DNA of 64,000 nt from positions 178,734-242,733 of the forward strand of contig NZ_BDBN01000001.1 of assembly GCF_001613005.1 (NCBI RefSeq), in the 5' to 3' direction. The stretch's first letter is position 1. Every line of letters begins with the position of its first letter. The notes under the pieces are model-generated. The model searched no databases. It saw only the letters and a list, made by a program, of their open reading frames with translations, and had not been told where the DNA came from. A program made the translations under genes and the position numbers. The stretch is from Nocardia nova NBRC 15556. GTDB taxonomy: Bacteria; Actinomycetota; Actinomycetes; Mycobacteriales; Mycobacteriaceae. This document shows positions 37,186 through 46,130 of this stretch, piece by piece.

Positions 37186-38190
37186 TCACACCGTGGTGGC
37201 CTGGGCCGCGGGCACCACGGCCTCCGACCCGTCACCCCGGCCGGTCGCGGGCAGCGGACCGAACAGTGCCCGCCCCGCCCGCCAGTTCTCCCACAGGCGC
37301 GTGATCAGGATCGTGAACGCCGTGTACCCGCCGCCGAGCAGCACATCGAAGACCCAGTGCTCGCCGCCGTAGACGAGGGTGAAGCCCATCGCGCACGGAT
37401 AGATCACCAGGATCGCGCGCAGCCACCAGTGCCGCGTGAGCGGCCACAGCGTCGCGGCCACCAGTACCGAGAACGCCGTGTGGAGCGAGGGCACGGCGGC
37501 GACGTAGTTGCCGTGGTCCTCGAGCCATTGCGCGCTCACGTTGGGATCGACCACGCCGAGCCCGAAACCGGATATGCGCCGCACGTGTTCCGGGATGGCG
37601 CCTTCGCGCCCCGCGTACCAGGGCGGCGCCGCGGGCACCAGCACATAGGTGACCAGCGCCAGATACGACAGCAGCAGAATCCGGCGCATATACCGGACCC
37701 ACAGCGGCCGGGAGTAGACGTAGAAGATCGCCGCGACCGCCCAGGGCAGGATGAAATGCGTCGTGTAGACCACGCCGATGATCGGCGTCCACGAGGGCTG
37801 GCCGTCGCCGGCCAGATGGTCCTGCAACCAGATCGTCGGCAGGGTGCCGCCGAACATCCAGCGATCGGCGGTGACGAGTTCGTGCATGCGCAGCGGCATG
37901 CCGAGTTTGTCGGCGAGGTCGCGGGTGTAGTCGTAGACCATGAGCGCCGCGATCAGCGGCAGCCAGTCGGTCAGTACCCGGATGTGCTCGCGCCAGGGCC
38001 GGTCGACGGTGAAGGCGAGAACGCCGCCGATCATCCACGCGGCTTCCTGCACGCGGCCACCGGGTAGTGCTCCGGTGATCAAGGCCGCGACCAGTGCTGC
38101 CAGGTAAGCGAACCGCACGGCGTAGCGGATCAGCCGCCGTTGGCTGGTCGGCTCCGCGATTTCGGTTGTCTCCGGCTGTACACCGAGCAT
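37186..38190 (-). CDS. PAP2/Aur1-like phosphatase-superfamily membrane protein
   Basis: A 334-aa polytopic membrane protein of the inositolphosphotransferase/Aur1-like branch of PAP2. The PAP2 C2 motif is AAVPSLHTAFSVLVAATLWP and the C3 motif YGGEHWVFDVLLGG supplies the catalytic His and Asp. The classical KxxxxxxRP motif C1 is absent, as in the Aur1 branch. Members move phospho-head groups between lipids, for example making phosphatidylinositol-type or mannolipid products. ATG at 38190 has no clear ribosome-binding site. Confidence 0.83.
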   Translation of the reverse strand: MLGVQPETTEIAEPTSQRRLIRYAVRFAYLAALVAALITGALPGGRVQEAAWMIGGVLAFTVDRPWREHIRVLTDWLPLIAALMVYDYTRDLADKLGMPLRMHELVTADRWMFGGTLPTIWLQDHLAGDGQPSWTPIIGVVYTTHFILPWAVAAIFYVYSRPLWVRYMRRILLLSYLALVTYVLVPAAPPWYAGREGAIPEHVRRISGFGLGVVDPNVSAQWLEDHGNYVAAVPSLHTAFSVLVAATLWPLTRHWWLRAILVIYPCAMGFTLVYGGEHWVFDVLLGGGYTAFTILITRLWENWRAGRALFGPLPATGRGDGSEAVVPAAQATTV

Positions 38191-38257
38191 TCGGCCAGTG
38201 TGCCACCCACATTCACGGGCCGGACACATCCATCCGGTTCGCGTGTCGGGGAATGTG

Positions 38258-38365
38258 GTGTCCCGGAGTAGCACATACGCACTTCTCATCGCCGCACTCA
38301 GCACGGGCAGCACCGCCGTGGCGACCGCCACCGGACTCGCGAGCATGTTCGCCGGAAACCTCTGA
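38258..38365 (+). CDS. 35-aa hydrophobic peptide
   Basis: GTG at 38258 with GGGGA upstream encodes VSRSSTYALLIAALSTGSTA, then VATATGLASMFAGNL and a stop. It has a signal-like hydrophobic stretch of about 25 residues in otherwise gene-free DNA upstream of the gene at 38459, divergent from the PAP2 gene. No family is recognised. The case rests on the ribosome-binding site and hydrophobic composition. Confidence 0.4.
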   Translation: MSRSSTYALLIAALSTGSTAVATATGLASMFAGNL

Positions 38366-38458
38366 TCGGCGTTCGCCGGATACCCGGAACGGCGGGGGTC
38401 TCTCGGTAGAATCCGTCCCCGATGAGGTCTCACCGGGTCGGATGGGGAGGATGCGGCA

Positions 38459-39340
38459 GTGCTGGAGGTGTGGGGGCGTCGGACCGCGGTCAGATATGCC
38501 GACGGGCGGATCACCACCACGCCGCTGGGCGTCGACGACGATGTCGCCATGGATGTGCGGGTCTGCGATCTGCGTGACGCCTGCCTCGCCGAGGCCGACA
38601 GCGGTGACCTGCTGATCCTGCTGTATTTCCGGGCGCCGGACTATGTGATCAAAGGCGTTGCCACCCGGCGCAATCCGGCGACGATCTTCCTCGAACCCGA
38701 GGTGTTCACGCAGGCCGCCACACTGGTCCGCGCGATCGGCGACGATCTGCTCGAGATGCGGCGCATCGTGCGGCAGCGGCCGAATCTGACCCCGCCCCGG
38801 CCGGTTCCGGGGCAGTACGGTCCGATCCGTCCAGACGTGTCGCGCGCGGCCGAGCGGATGCGCACCCCGGAAATGTGCGCGCGGGAGCTGGCGGCCCTGC
38901 ACGCCTACGCCCGACCGGACGAATACGTCCTCGAATGCGCACCGTGCGGCCATCGCGGGGCGCCGGGGCTGGTGGTGATCACCACCCTGCGGCTGCTGTT
39001 CGTATCGGCCGGGGCCACCTACGAATTCCCGGTGGCCGCGCTGGATCGCACCGATGTGGCCGCGCCGCCCGGATCGGTGGCGACGCTGCGCGTTTCGGAC
39101 GGCAACACGGATCTGGAATTCGTCTCCACCGAGGCCGAGGATCTGCTGCGCGTCGACGGTGCCGTGCGGCTGGCCTGCGAGATCGAACATGTCGACGGTT
39201 CCATCGTGATGGCGCGTCCGTCGTCGCTGGACCTGTTCGGCGAATGGCAGTTGCTGGTGGAGCGGCGCAAACTCGGCATGGTCGACACCGAGCAGTTCAA
39301 ATGGGAGGGCATCGGCATTCTGCGCGCGATGCCGCAGTAA
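38459..39340 (+). CDS. Hypothetical protein
   Basis: A 293-aa soluble protein, unrecognised. The N-terminal domain (LEVWGRRTAVRYADGRITTT, then GDLLILLYFRAPDYVIKGVA) is joined by a Pro-rich linker (about residues 105-120) to a C-terminal domain. That domain contains VLECAPCGHRGAPGLVVITT and LRLLFVSAGATYEFPVAAL, a pattern like the PH-type or GRAM-type beta-sandwich of membrane-associated proteins. Start GTG at 38459 with GGGGAGG nine bases upstream. It converges on a DUF1266 gene six bases past its stop. Confidence 0.75.
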   Translation: MLEVWGRRTAVRYADGRITTTPLGVDDDVAMDVRVCDLRDACLAEADSGDLLILLYFRAPDYVIKGVATRRNPATIFLEPEVFTQAATLVRAIGDDLLEMRRIVRQRPNLTPPRPVPGQYGPIRPDVSRAAERMRTPEMCARELAALHAYARPDEYVLECAPCGHRGAPGLVVITTLRLLFVSAGATYEFPVAALDRTDVAAPPGSVATLRVSDGNTDLEFVSTEAEDLLRVDGAVRLACEIEHVDGSIVMARPSSLDLFGEWQLLVERRKLGMVDTEQFKWEGIGILRAMPQ

Positions 39341-39346
39341 CCGCCG

Positions 39347-40210
39347 TCAGTGGAACGGGGAGAGGCCGAATACCGGCGCGCCCGGATGCAGCGCCACCCG
39401 CCGCCACGGACTCGACGGACGCATCAGCAGGCCGCGGATCATCCAGCGGCGTTCGTCGACCTGCTCCTTGGCCGCGGCGAGGTCCTGGGTGGCCGCCCAG
39501 AAGATGGCGCCGGTGAGGAAGCCGGCCGCGAACTGCCGCCAATTGCGGTAGTGCTGCTGGGCTTTGGCGAGCGCGCGGCCCAGCAGCGTCCACGCCTCGT
39601 CCTCGTCCAGATATCCGGCGGTGTGCGCGGCGCGGGCGATGAAGACGATGCGCGAGAGGTCCCAGGCGGTGGCATCGGTGTTGAGCGGTTGCGGTAGCCG
39701 GTCGACGATGCCGAATTTGATGGCCTGCAACCAGGCGTCGTAATCGCGGTCGATGCCGTTGACGCCACGGTAGCCGCGCACCTCGGACACGGTGTGCAGG
39801 AATTCGCGGTGGCTGTCGGCGAGGCCGGTGCGGTCGACGCGGGTGGTGTCCTGGGCGGCCGCGGTCGCCAGCGGATGCACCATCGCGAACAGCGGTGCGT
39901 GCATCCCGCTCAGCAGTCGGCCGATGGTGTCGCGCGCATCCTCGGCGTTGTCGACACCCCACGATTCGTGCAGGCCCTCGATGGTGGATTCGCGCCGGGT
40001 CTCCGAACTTCCGGGGTGTTCCGGCTGGAAGGCGACGGTGTCGTTGTAGGAGCTCCAGCTGCGGCCGTAGTACGCCCCGATCGCCAGCGCCCGGATGCGA
40101 TCCTCGCCGATCGCGACACCCGACCATTTGTCCGAGCCGGGATCGAAATCCGAACTCGGAAATCCGCTGACGCGCGGCAGTCCGTGCGGTCCGGCGACCA
40201 TCGTCACCAC
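39347..40210 (-). CDS. DUF1266 domain protein
   Basis: A 287-aa soluble protein. The C-terminal half matches the DUF1266 pattern: YDAWLQAIKFGIVDRLPQPL, AWDLSRIVFIARAAHTAGYL, DEDEAWTLLGRALAKAQQHY and RNWRQFAAGFLTGAIFW. DUF1266 proteins are small helical domains of unknown function, sometimes linked to polymorphic toxin or stress loci. The GTG at 40210 lies after GAGGGGG; an ATG three codons in is possible. Divergent from the hydrolase at 40324. Confidence 0.82.
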   Translation of the reverse strand: MVTMVAGPHGLPRVSGFPSSDFDPGSDKWSGVAIGEDRIRALAIGAYYGRSWSSYNDTVAFQPEHPGSSETRRESTIEGLHESWGVDNAEDARDTIGRLLSGMHAPLFAMVHPLATAAAQDTTRVDRTGLADSHREFLHTVSEVRGYRGVNGIDRDYDAWLQAIKFGIVDRLPQPLNTDATAWDLSRIVFIARAAHTAGYLDEDEAWTLLGRALAKAQQHYRNWRQFAAGFLTGAIFWAATQDLAAAKEQVDERRWMIRGLLMRPSSPWRRVALHPGAPVFGLSPFH

Positions 40211-40323
40211 TGCACCCCCTCGCCCGTGAATACTGTCCGTGCGAGCCTACCGACCGGCCCCGCCGGAGCTCGTGAACCCATCGCGTACTTTCGAACCGAA
40301 CCCGGCCCGCGAAGGAGTAGGAC

Positions 40324-41148
40324 ATGCAGACCGTGACGTCGCAGGACGGCACCACCATCGCCTTCGACCGGATCGGTTCCGGCAGTGCGGGAACCGTCGT
40401 GCTGATCAGCGGCGCTTTCGGTTATCGGCAGGTCCCCAACACCGTCGAGCTGGCGCAGGCGCTGGCCGAGAACTACGGCCTGCGCGTGCTCAACTACGAC
40501 CGGCGCGGGCGCGGCGACAGCGCGGACTCGCCGGGGGTCTACGACAGCGCCAACGAGATCGCCGACATCCGCGCGCTGGTCGAGGCCGAGGGCGGATCGG
40601 CCGCCCTGTTCGGCTGGGGCTCGGGCGCGATCCTGGCACTGCTGGCCGCGCGCTCGGGCGCGATCACGGGAATCACCGACGTGGTCGCGTTCGAACCGCC
40701 GTTCGTGGTCGACCCGAAGGATCACGTGCCGCCCAAGGACGCGGAGGAGAAATTGCGCGAGCGCGTCGCGGCAGGCAAGCGCAGCGGTGCGGTCCGGTAC
40801 TACATGACCAAGGTGATGGGTGTGCCGGGGCTGGTCGTCGCGGTCATGCGGATGTCGTCGGTGTGGAAGAAGCTGGTCGCCACCGCCGATTCGACGGCCC
40901 ACGATTTCGCTGTGCTGAAACCGTTTTCGCGCGGTGAGACCATTCAGCCGGAAGACTGGGCCGCGCTCACGGCGCCGACCCTGCTGCTGATCGGCGATCG
41001 TTCCGCCCCCGCGCTCACCAAAGGGGCCAAGAAGATGGCCGAGGTGCTCCCGAATGCCGAATTGCGGGAGCTGCCCGGCGTGAGCAACGATCCGGTCGCC
41101 GCCGAACTGGCCCCGGCGATCGGTGAATTCCTCACGCGCACACGGTGA
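40324..41148 (+). CDS. Alpha/beta hydrolase-fold protein, catalytic His not apparent
   Basis: A 274-aa alpha/beta hydrolase: TVVLISGAFGYRQVPNTVEL, LRVLNYDRRGRGDSADSPGV, and nucleophile elbow ALFGWGSGAILALL (G-W-G-S-G). The acid strand ends in LLLIGDRSAP. Where family members have a catalytic His (PGxxH before the last helix), this protein has LPGVSNDPVAAELAP with no His. The residue may have shifted or the enzyme may be inactive. ATG at 40324 with AAGGAG upstream. Stand-alone gene. Confidence 0.82.
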   Translation: MQTVTSQDGTTIAFDRIGSGSAGTVVLISGAFGYRQVPNTVELAQALAENYGLRVLNYDRRGRGDSADSPGVYDSANEIADIRALVEAEGGSAALFGWGSGAILALLAARSGAITGITDVVAFEPPFVVDPKDHVPPKDAEEKLRERVAAGKRSGAVRYYMTKVMGVPGLVVAVMRMSSVWKKLVATADSTAHDFAVLKPFSRGETIQPEDWAALTAPTLLLIGDRSAPALTKGAKKMAEVLPNAELRELPGVSNDPVAAELAPAIGEFLTRTR

Positions 41149-41170
41149 TCGGCGCGGCCACGACGACCGG

Positions 41171-42034
41171 CTAGGGGATGCTGGCGGGTGCTCGCACGAC
41201 CCGCCCGCCCAGGCGTTCGGTCACCTCGAAACCCTGCTCGCGGAACCAGCGCGCCAGGATCGGGACCGCCGAATCGTCGTCGCGGAACGTGGGGACCAGC
41301 TGCGCGACGATATGCATGCCGTGGGCGTCGGCGGTGCGGCACAGATGGCGCAGCGTCGCGGTGCCCAGGCCCATCCGGCGCAGCGGCGGAATCACATCGA
41401 TGTGATCGAGTTTGACGGTGCTGGCATAGATTTCGAACTGGACCGCGACCGGTCCCTGATCTCCGGCCAGCGTCGCCGGATCCGCCGGCACCGGGCGCAC
41501 CTCGCCGGGCAGGTGCACGACGAGCCGGCGTCGCGCCTCGTCGTCGGGCGCCATGCGGACGGCTTGCACCACGCGATCGGTGATATCGCTGACGGCCGTG
41601 CGGTCACCGTCGGCGGCGAGCGGACGGATATCGGTGGTCCTGCGCGCTGTTTCGCGCAGGGTGCGCACCCAATGCGGATCGGCCTTGCCGTAGCGCTCGG
41701 CGAGCTGACCGATGGTGTGCTCGAGTCCGAAACAGCCACCGAAGGTTCCGGTGTCGCCGCCCGACAGCACGCCCCACCGACGGTCGTCGGCCCCGACGCA
41801 ATGTCGCGCCAGTTCGGCGCGGATCTCGTCGCGGCGGCGTTCGGCCTGATCGACCGCCGCGCCGGGCAGAATGCGCAGCCAGCGTTTCCATCCGTCGAGA
41901 TTGGCGCGGATCCGGGTACCGGCGAGATCGGCGCAAGCCTGCTGGTAGTTGCTCCAGGCTTGCTCTCGTCGCTGGATCAGCTGCCGATCCGGGCGGGTGG
42001 GATCACCGTCCGCGGTCGGCGTGTTGTCGTCCAT
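41171..42034 (-). CDS. GNAT-family N-acetyltransferase, C-terminal domain fused to an unknown N-terminus
   Basis: A 287-aa protein. The last 110 residues form a GNAT fold with acetyl-CoA motif IDVIPPLRRMGLGTATLRHL and TADAHGMHIVAQLVPTFRDD. The first 170 residues (EQAWSNYQQACADLAGTRIR, GVLSGGDTGTFGGCFGLEHT) are helical and unrecognised. The acceptor is unknown. The start at 42034 is the ATG of MDDNTPTADG. Confidence 0.8.
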   Translation of the reverse strand: MDDNTPTADGDPTRPDRQLIQRREQAWSNYQQACADLAGTRIRANLDGWKRWLRILPGAAVDQAERRRDEIRAELARHCVGADDRRWGVLSGGDTGTFGGCFGLEHTIGQLAERYGKADPHWVRTLRETARRTTDIRPLAADGDRTAVSDITDRVVQAVRMAPDDEARRRLVVHLPGEVRPVPADPATLAGDQGPVAVQFEIYASTVKLDHIDVIPPLRRMGLGTATLRHLCRTADAHGMHIVAQLVPTFRDDDSAVPILARWFREQGFEVTERLGGRVVRAPASIP

Positions 42035-42170
42035 ATTTATCTACGGTACGACGGAAGTGCAGGGTGACCGGGGTGTTGGGAAATCGCCGGTGGTGTGTCG
42101 CCGACGCCGGGTGGCAGGCGGCGGAGGATGCCTCGGAGATTTACCGATCGATTGCGCCCGGCGTGTCGGC

Positions 42171-43475
42171 TCAGGACTCGGTGGGCACCTTGGTGCGCAG
42201 CGAACGCAACGACGCGGGCAGCAGCGGTTCTGCCGTCGTGGGCCGCGGTGCGGTGACGACATACAGGGCGACCAGCAGCACGCTCAGCCACACATAGGTG
42301 TCGCCGACCAGATGCTGCCACGGCGTCCAGGCCAGTTCGCGGTTGTTGTCGCCGGGTTCCCAGTTCTGCGGGCCGATGGTGAACACGACCGCGGTCGCGA
42401 TGATGATCGCGTACCAGATCATCGCCGACCGGCGCGGCAGCCGAGTCGCGACGCCGACCGCGGCCAGCAGGCCCGGCGCGATCCAGACCCAGTGGTGCGA
42501 CCACGAAATCGGCGAAACCAGCAGGGTGAAGACGGCGTTGAACGCCAGGGCCAGCGCCGGATCGGCGACCGCGCGCCGCATCGCCGCCACCACCAGCACC
42601 AGCAGCGCCAGACTCAGCAGCGCCCACAGGGCGGTGAAGGCCGGTTCGGGGACCTGGAAGCGTGACAGCACGCCCTGAATCGACTGATTGGTCCGGAAAG
42701 CCGACCCGCTGAGGCCCGAGACATTGCCCATACCGCCGAACCAGTACTTCACCGATTCGTGCGGCATCAGGGCGAACGCGATGCCGGTGGCGACGGCACC
42801 GGTGATCGCCGCGGTGAGCGCCGAGCGGTAGTCGCGGCGAACCAGGAAATAGAGGACGAAGGCGGCCGGGGTCAGTTTGATCGCCGCGGCGATGCCGACC
42901 AGGACGCCGCGCGGCCAGCGGGTGCGTTTGGGCAGGCAGTCGGCGGCGACCAGCACCATCAGCAGCAGATTGACCTGCCCGAAATCCAGTGTCGAATGCA
43001 CCGGTTCCAGCAGCATGCCCAGCGGAATCGCGCAGGCGCTGGCCCACAGCACCACCTCGGTGCCGCCGCTGCCCCAGACCCGGCGGGCCACCAGATAGAG
43101 CGTGATCGCCAGCGCCAGCGTGGAAACCACGAAGAAACTGATCGCCGCGGCATTCCACGGCAGCAGTGCGAACGGGCCGAGCGCCACCGCGGCGAAGGGC
43201 GGATAGATGAACGGCAGACTGATCCCGAGCGTGGTTTTCGGCAGACTGCCGTACATATCGGCGCCGTCCCACATCGCCTGCACGCCCAGGCGATACACCT
43301 GGAGGTCGATGAATTCGCGCTTGATCGGCTGCAGGGGCCAGCTGGGCCGCAACAGCCAGAACACGCTCAGGGCGACCAGCAGTACCGGAACCAGCCAGAC
43401 GAGCCGACCGATGCGGTGGGCTCCCGGCATGCGAGGTCCCGACAGCGGCCGGGCGGATGTGGAGACGCTAACCAT
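42171..43475 (-). CDS. GT87 (DUF2029) polyprenyl-phosphomannose-dependent mannosyltransferase
   Basis: A 434-aa membrane glycosyltransferase with about 10-12 helices. The catalytic acidic residue is in the first extracytoplasmic loop (FIDLQVYRLGVQAMWDGADM). Family features are PFIYPPFAAVALGPFALLPW, TLDFGQVNLLLMVLVAADCL, VGIAAAIKLTPAAFVLYFLV and SPISWSHHWVWIAPGLL. Mycobacterial relatives add alpha-1,2-mannose to PIM, LM and LAM. ATG at 43475 begins a short polar N-terminus. Divergent from the NCS1 permease. Confidence 0.85.
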   Translation of the reverse strand: MVSVSTSARPLSGPRMPGAHRIGRLVWLVPVLLVALSVFWLLRPSWPLQPIKREFIDLQVYRLGVQAMWDGADMYGSLPKTTLGISLPFIYPPFAAVALGPFALLPWNAAAISFFVVSTLALAITLYLVARRVWGSGGTEVVLWASACAIPLGMLLEPVHSTLDFGQVNLLLMVLVAADCLPKRTRWPRGVLVGIAAAIKLTPAAFVLYFLVRRDYRSALTAAITGAVATGIAFALMPHESVKYWFGGMGNVSGLSGSAFRTNQSIQGVLSRFQVPEPAFTALWALLSLALLVLVVAAMRRAVADPALALAFNAVFTLLVSPISWSHHWVWIAPGLLAAVGVATRLPRRSAMIWYAIIIATAVVFTIGPQNWEPGDNNRELAWTPWQHLVGDTYVWLSVLLVALYVVTAPRPTTAEPLLPASLRSLRTKVPTES

Positions 43476-43559
43476 CCGGGACGAGGTTACCGACTGCGGG
43501 CGCCGGAGCGAAGCTGGGGGCGAATTTCCACCGGAGGCACCCGATAGCATGAATTCGCT

Positions 43560-44924
43560 ATGACGACTCTGCCCGAGCAGCCGGGAGACCGCTCGGCCGA
43601 GGCCCCGCTGCTGCTGACGAACGCTCCGCCGCGCACCCTGTCGTTCGGTGATCAGGCCGCGTTCTGGGCCAACCTGGGCGTGAGCCTGATCGGCTTCACC
43701 GGAGCCTTCTACGTGCTGCAACCGGCCGGCCATCCCCAGTTGCCGGTCACGGCGGCGGTCCTCGCCACCGCGGTGGGAACCGTGCTGGGCACCGCGATGG
43801 TGGCGGCCGCCGGCGCGGTGGGCGCGCGCACCGGCGCGCCGGCGATGGCGAACTTCCGCGGACTGTTCGGCACCCGGCTGTCGTATGTGCCGACCGTGGC
43901 CAACATCGTGCAGTGCATCGGGTGGGGTGTGTTCGAGCTGACCGTGATCGCGGGCGGGGTCGCGGCGCTCACCCACGGGAATCTGCCGCACGGTGCGGTG
44001 ATTGTCGGGGCCGGTGCGTTGTGTACGGCGATGGCGATCTGGCCGTTGAACGTGCTGCGCATTCTGCGCAAGTACGTGACGGTCGCGGTGGCGGTGGCCA
44101 TGGGCTGGTTCACGATTCAGTTCCTGCGCCAACCGCTGCCGCCGGTGACCGGTACGTCGTGGAGCGGATTCTTCCCCGGCGTCGATACCGCGCTGGCGGT
44201 GGCGGTGTCGTTCGTCCCGCTGGCCGCCGACTACACCCGCCACGCCCGCGGCGCTCGCGCCGCTACCGGGGCCACGATGGCCGGCTATTCGATCGCGCAG
44301 ACCTGGTGCTATCTGCTCGGCATCGTCGCGCTACTGCAGGCCGGCGGTGATCCGGACCGGATCTTCGACACCTTCCTCGGCGTCGCGGCCGGATGGCTGT
44401 TCTTCGCGGTGCTCGTGCTGCGGGAATCGGATCAGTCGTTCGCCAATGTGTATTCCACCGCGATGTCGCTGCAGAATCTGCTGCCGCGGGTGGATCGGCG
44501 CTTCCTGGCCGCAGCGGTGGGTGCGCTCGCGACCGTGCTGGCGCTGGGGGTGCACGACTTCACCGGTTTCTCGAATTTCCTGCTGCTGATCGGATCGGTG
44601 TTCGTCCCGCTGTGCGCGGTGCTGGTGGTCGACTTCTTCCTCGGTCGCGGCCGTCGTGGGTGGAATCTGTCCGAGAACGCTCCCGCCCGTCCGCTCCTGC
44701 TGGTGCCGTGGCTGCTGGGCTTCGTCGTGTACCAGGTGCTCAATCCGGGATCGGTGGATTGGTGGGCGCGGATCTGGCTGCGGGTGCAGGACCTCGTCGG
44801 TGTGCATCCCGGCTGGTGGTCCTCCGCCTCGCTGTACTCGTTCCTGGCCGCGGCCGCCTGCACCGGTGTGCTGGCCCGTCTCGAACGGCTGCCCGCCCGG
44901 GCCGAGCCGGAGCGGACGTCCTGA
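43560..44924 (+). CDS. NCS1-family permease (CodB/CytX-like)
   Basis: A 454-aa transporter with about 12 helices; FGDQAAFWANLGVSLIGFTG at the N-terminus and PLAADYTRHARGARAATGAT in the middle are typical of cytosine or hydroxymethylpyrimidine permeases. It imports a nucleobase-like compound with H+ or Na+. The ATG at 43560 is the natural start. A kinase-like APH gene starts 47 bases after the stop, suggesting an uptake-and-phosphorylate pair. No TPP riboswitch-like leader is visible in the short upstream spacer. Confidence 0.88.
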   Translation: MTTLPEQPGDRSAEAPLLLTNAPPRTLSFGDQAAFWANLGVSLIGFTGAFYVLQPAGHPQLPVTAAVLATAVGTVLGTAMVAAAGAVGARTGAPAMANFRGLFGTRLSYVPTVANIVQCIGWGVFELTVIAGGVAALTHGNLPHGAVIVGAGALCTAMAIWPLNVLRILRKYVTVAVAVAMGWFTIQFLRQPLPPVTGTSWSGFFPGVDTALAVAVSFVPLAADYTRHARGARAATGATMAGYSIAQTWCYLLGIVALLQAGGDPDRIFDTFLGVAAGWLFFAVLVLRESDQSFANVYSTAMSLQNLLPRVDRRFLAAAVGALATVLALGVHDFTGFSNFLLLIGSVFVPLCAVLVVDFFLGRGRRGWNLSENAPARPLLLVPWLLGFVVYQVLNPGSVDWWARIWLRVQDLVGVHPGWWSSASLYSFLAAAACTGVLARLERLPARAEPERTS

Positions 44925-44971
44925 GCCGGGCGGGAGACGAGTCCGCGGAGACGGGCGATCAGGTCTTCGCG

Positions 44972-46081
44972 ATGGGCGAAAGCGGGTCGGCCGCACCGGC
45001 ATTCTCCCCGCTGACTCCCGGCGAGCTGGGAGATCTGTTCGCCGAGCCCGGCGCGACACCCGTGATCGAATGGCGCAGCCGGCGGCCGTTGTCGTCCACG
45101 GCCCGGGTGCGGCTGGGTGACGGAACGCAAGTCGTGGTGAAGCGGATGCCTTCGGCGCTGCGCGATCCCGGGACCCTCGCCCCCGAACACGCCTTCATGA
45201 ATCATCTTCGAGCACAAGGCATTCCGATTCCTCGCGTGCGGGCGACCGAGCGCGGCGAGTTCACCTACGAAATCCAGGAACTCGGGGCAGGCGAGGACCG
45301 GTACCGCGACGACTTCTCGTGGAGCCCCTATCACTCGGCCGCCGATGCGGCCGCGGCCGGAGCGATGCTCGCGCGCCTGCACCTCGCCGCGGTGGGATTC
45401 GAGGCACCGGAGCGCCCGCCGCATCCGTTGCTGGCCGGGCTGTGCACCGATCCGGCCGCGACCGTCGACCGCTACGTCGCCGCCCGCCCGGAGGTCGGCC
45501 GATTTCTGGCCGCCGAGCGATACTCGGACGCGGTGCGGTCGCAGGCCGGACGGCCGATGGAGCTACCGGGCGCGACGCATGCCCCCGCATCCGAACTCGC
45601 CGCCGCGGTCGCGACGTTGCCCCCGCTGTGGACGCACAACGATTGGCACGGCACGAATCTGCTCTGGTCGGACGGCGGGGTCACCGCCGTCCTGGATTTC
45701 GGCCTGGCGAACCGGACCGTGGCCGCCTTCGATCTCGCCACCGCGATCGAACGCTTCGCTGTCGACTGGCTCTCGATCGCCGCGGGCGGCCCGGCCCGGG
45801 TGCAGGCCGGGCAACTGGGCGCGTTCCTGCGGGGTTACTGCGAGATCAGGCCGCTGCATCGGGTGGAGCGCGAGGTCCTGCCCGACCTCTTCCCGCTCGT
45901 GCACATCGTCTACGAATTGTCCGAAATCGATTACTTCCTCACGATTCCGCCTCGTCGGCAGGTGCGCAATGCCCGGATCGCTTACCGTAACTACTTTCTC
46001 GGTCGCTCGGTTTGGGCCGCATCGGCCGAGGGCAAGGCCTTCACGACCATGTTGCGACGACTGACTGCCGAGTGCTGTTAG
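44972..46081 (+). CDS. APH-family small-molecule kinase
   Basis: A 369-aa phosphotransferase of the aminoglycoside/choline/homoserine kinase superfamily. The Brenner catalytic loop is LWTHNDWHGTNLLWSDGGVT (HxDxxxxN) and the metal motif AVLDFGLANRTVAAFDLATA; an N-terminal VVVKRMPSALRDP carries the ATP-site lysine. ATG at 44972 is the first start after the permease. It lies between two transporter genes. Pairing with an NCS1 permease suggests phosphorylation of an imported pyrimidine-, thiazole- or choline-like compound. Confidence 0.85.
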   Translation: MGESGSAAPAFSPLTPGELGDLFAEPGATPVIEWRSRRPLSSTARVRLGDGTQVVVKRMPSALRDPGTLAPEHAFMNHLRAQGIPIPRVRATERGEFTYEIQELGAGEDRYRDDFSWSPYHSAADAAAAGAMLARLHLAAVGFEAPERPPHPLLAGLCTDPAATVDRYVAARPEVGRFLAAERYSDAVRSQAGRPMELPGATHAPASELAAAVATLPPLWTHNDWHGTNLLWSDGGVTAVLDFGLANRTVAAFDLATAIERFAVDWLSIAAGGPARVQAGQLGAFLRGYCEIRPLHRVEREVLPDLFPLVHIVYELSEIDYFLTIPPRRQVRNARIAYRNYFLGRSVWAASAEGKAFTTMLRRLTAECC

Positions 46082-46130
46082 GTTGCTGTCTGCGGGTCAC
46101 GGGGGATCGGTGACAACGGAGGAGACGGGT

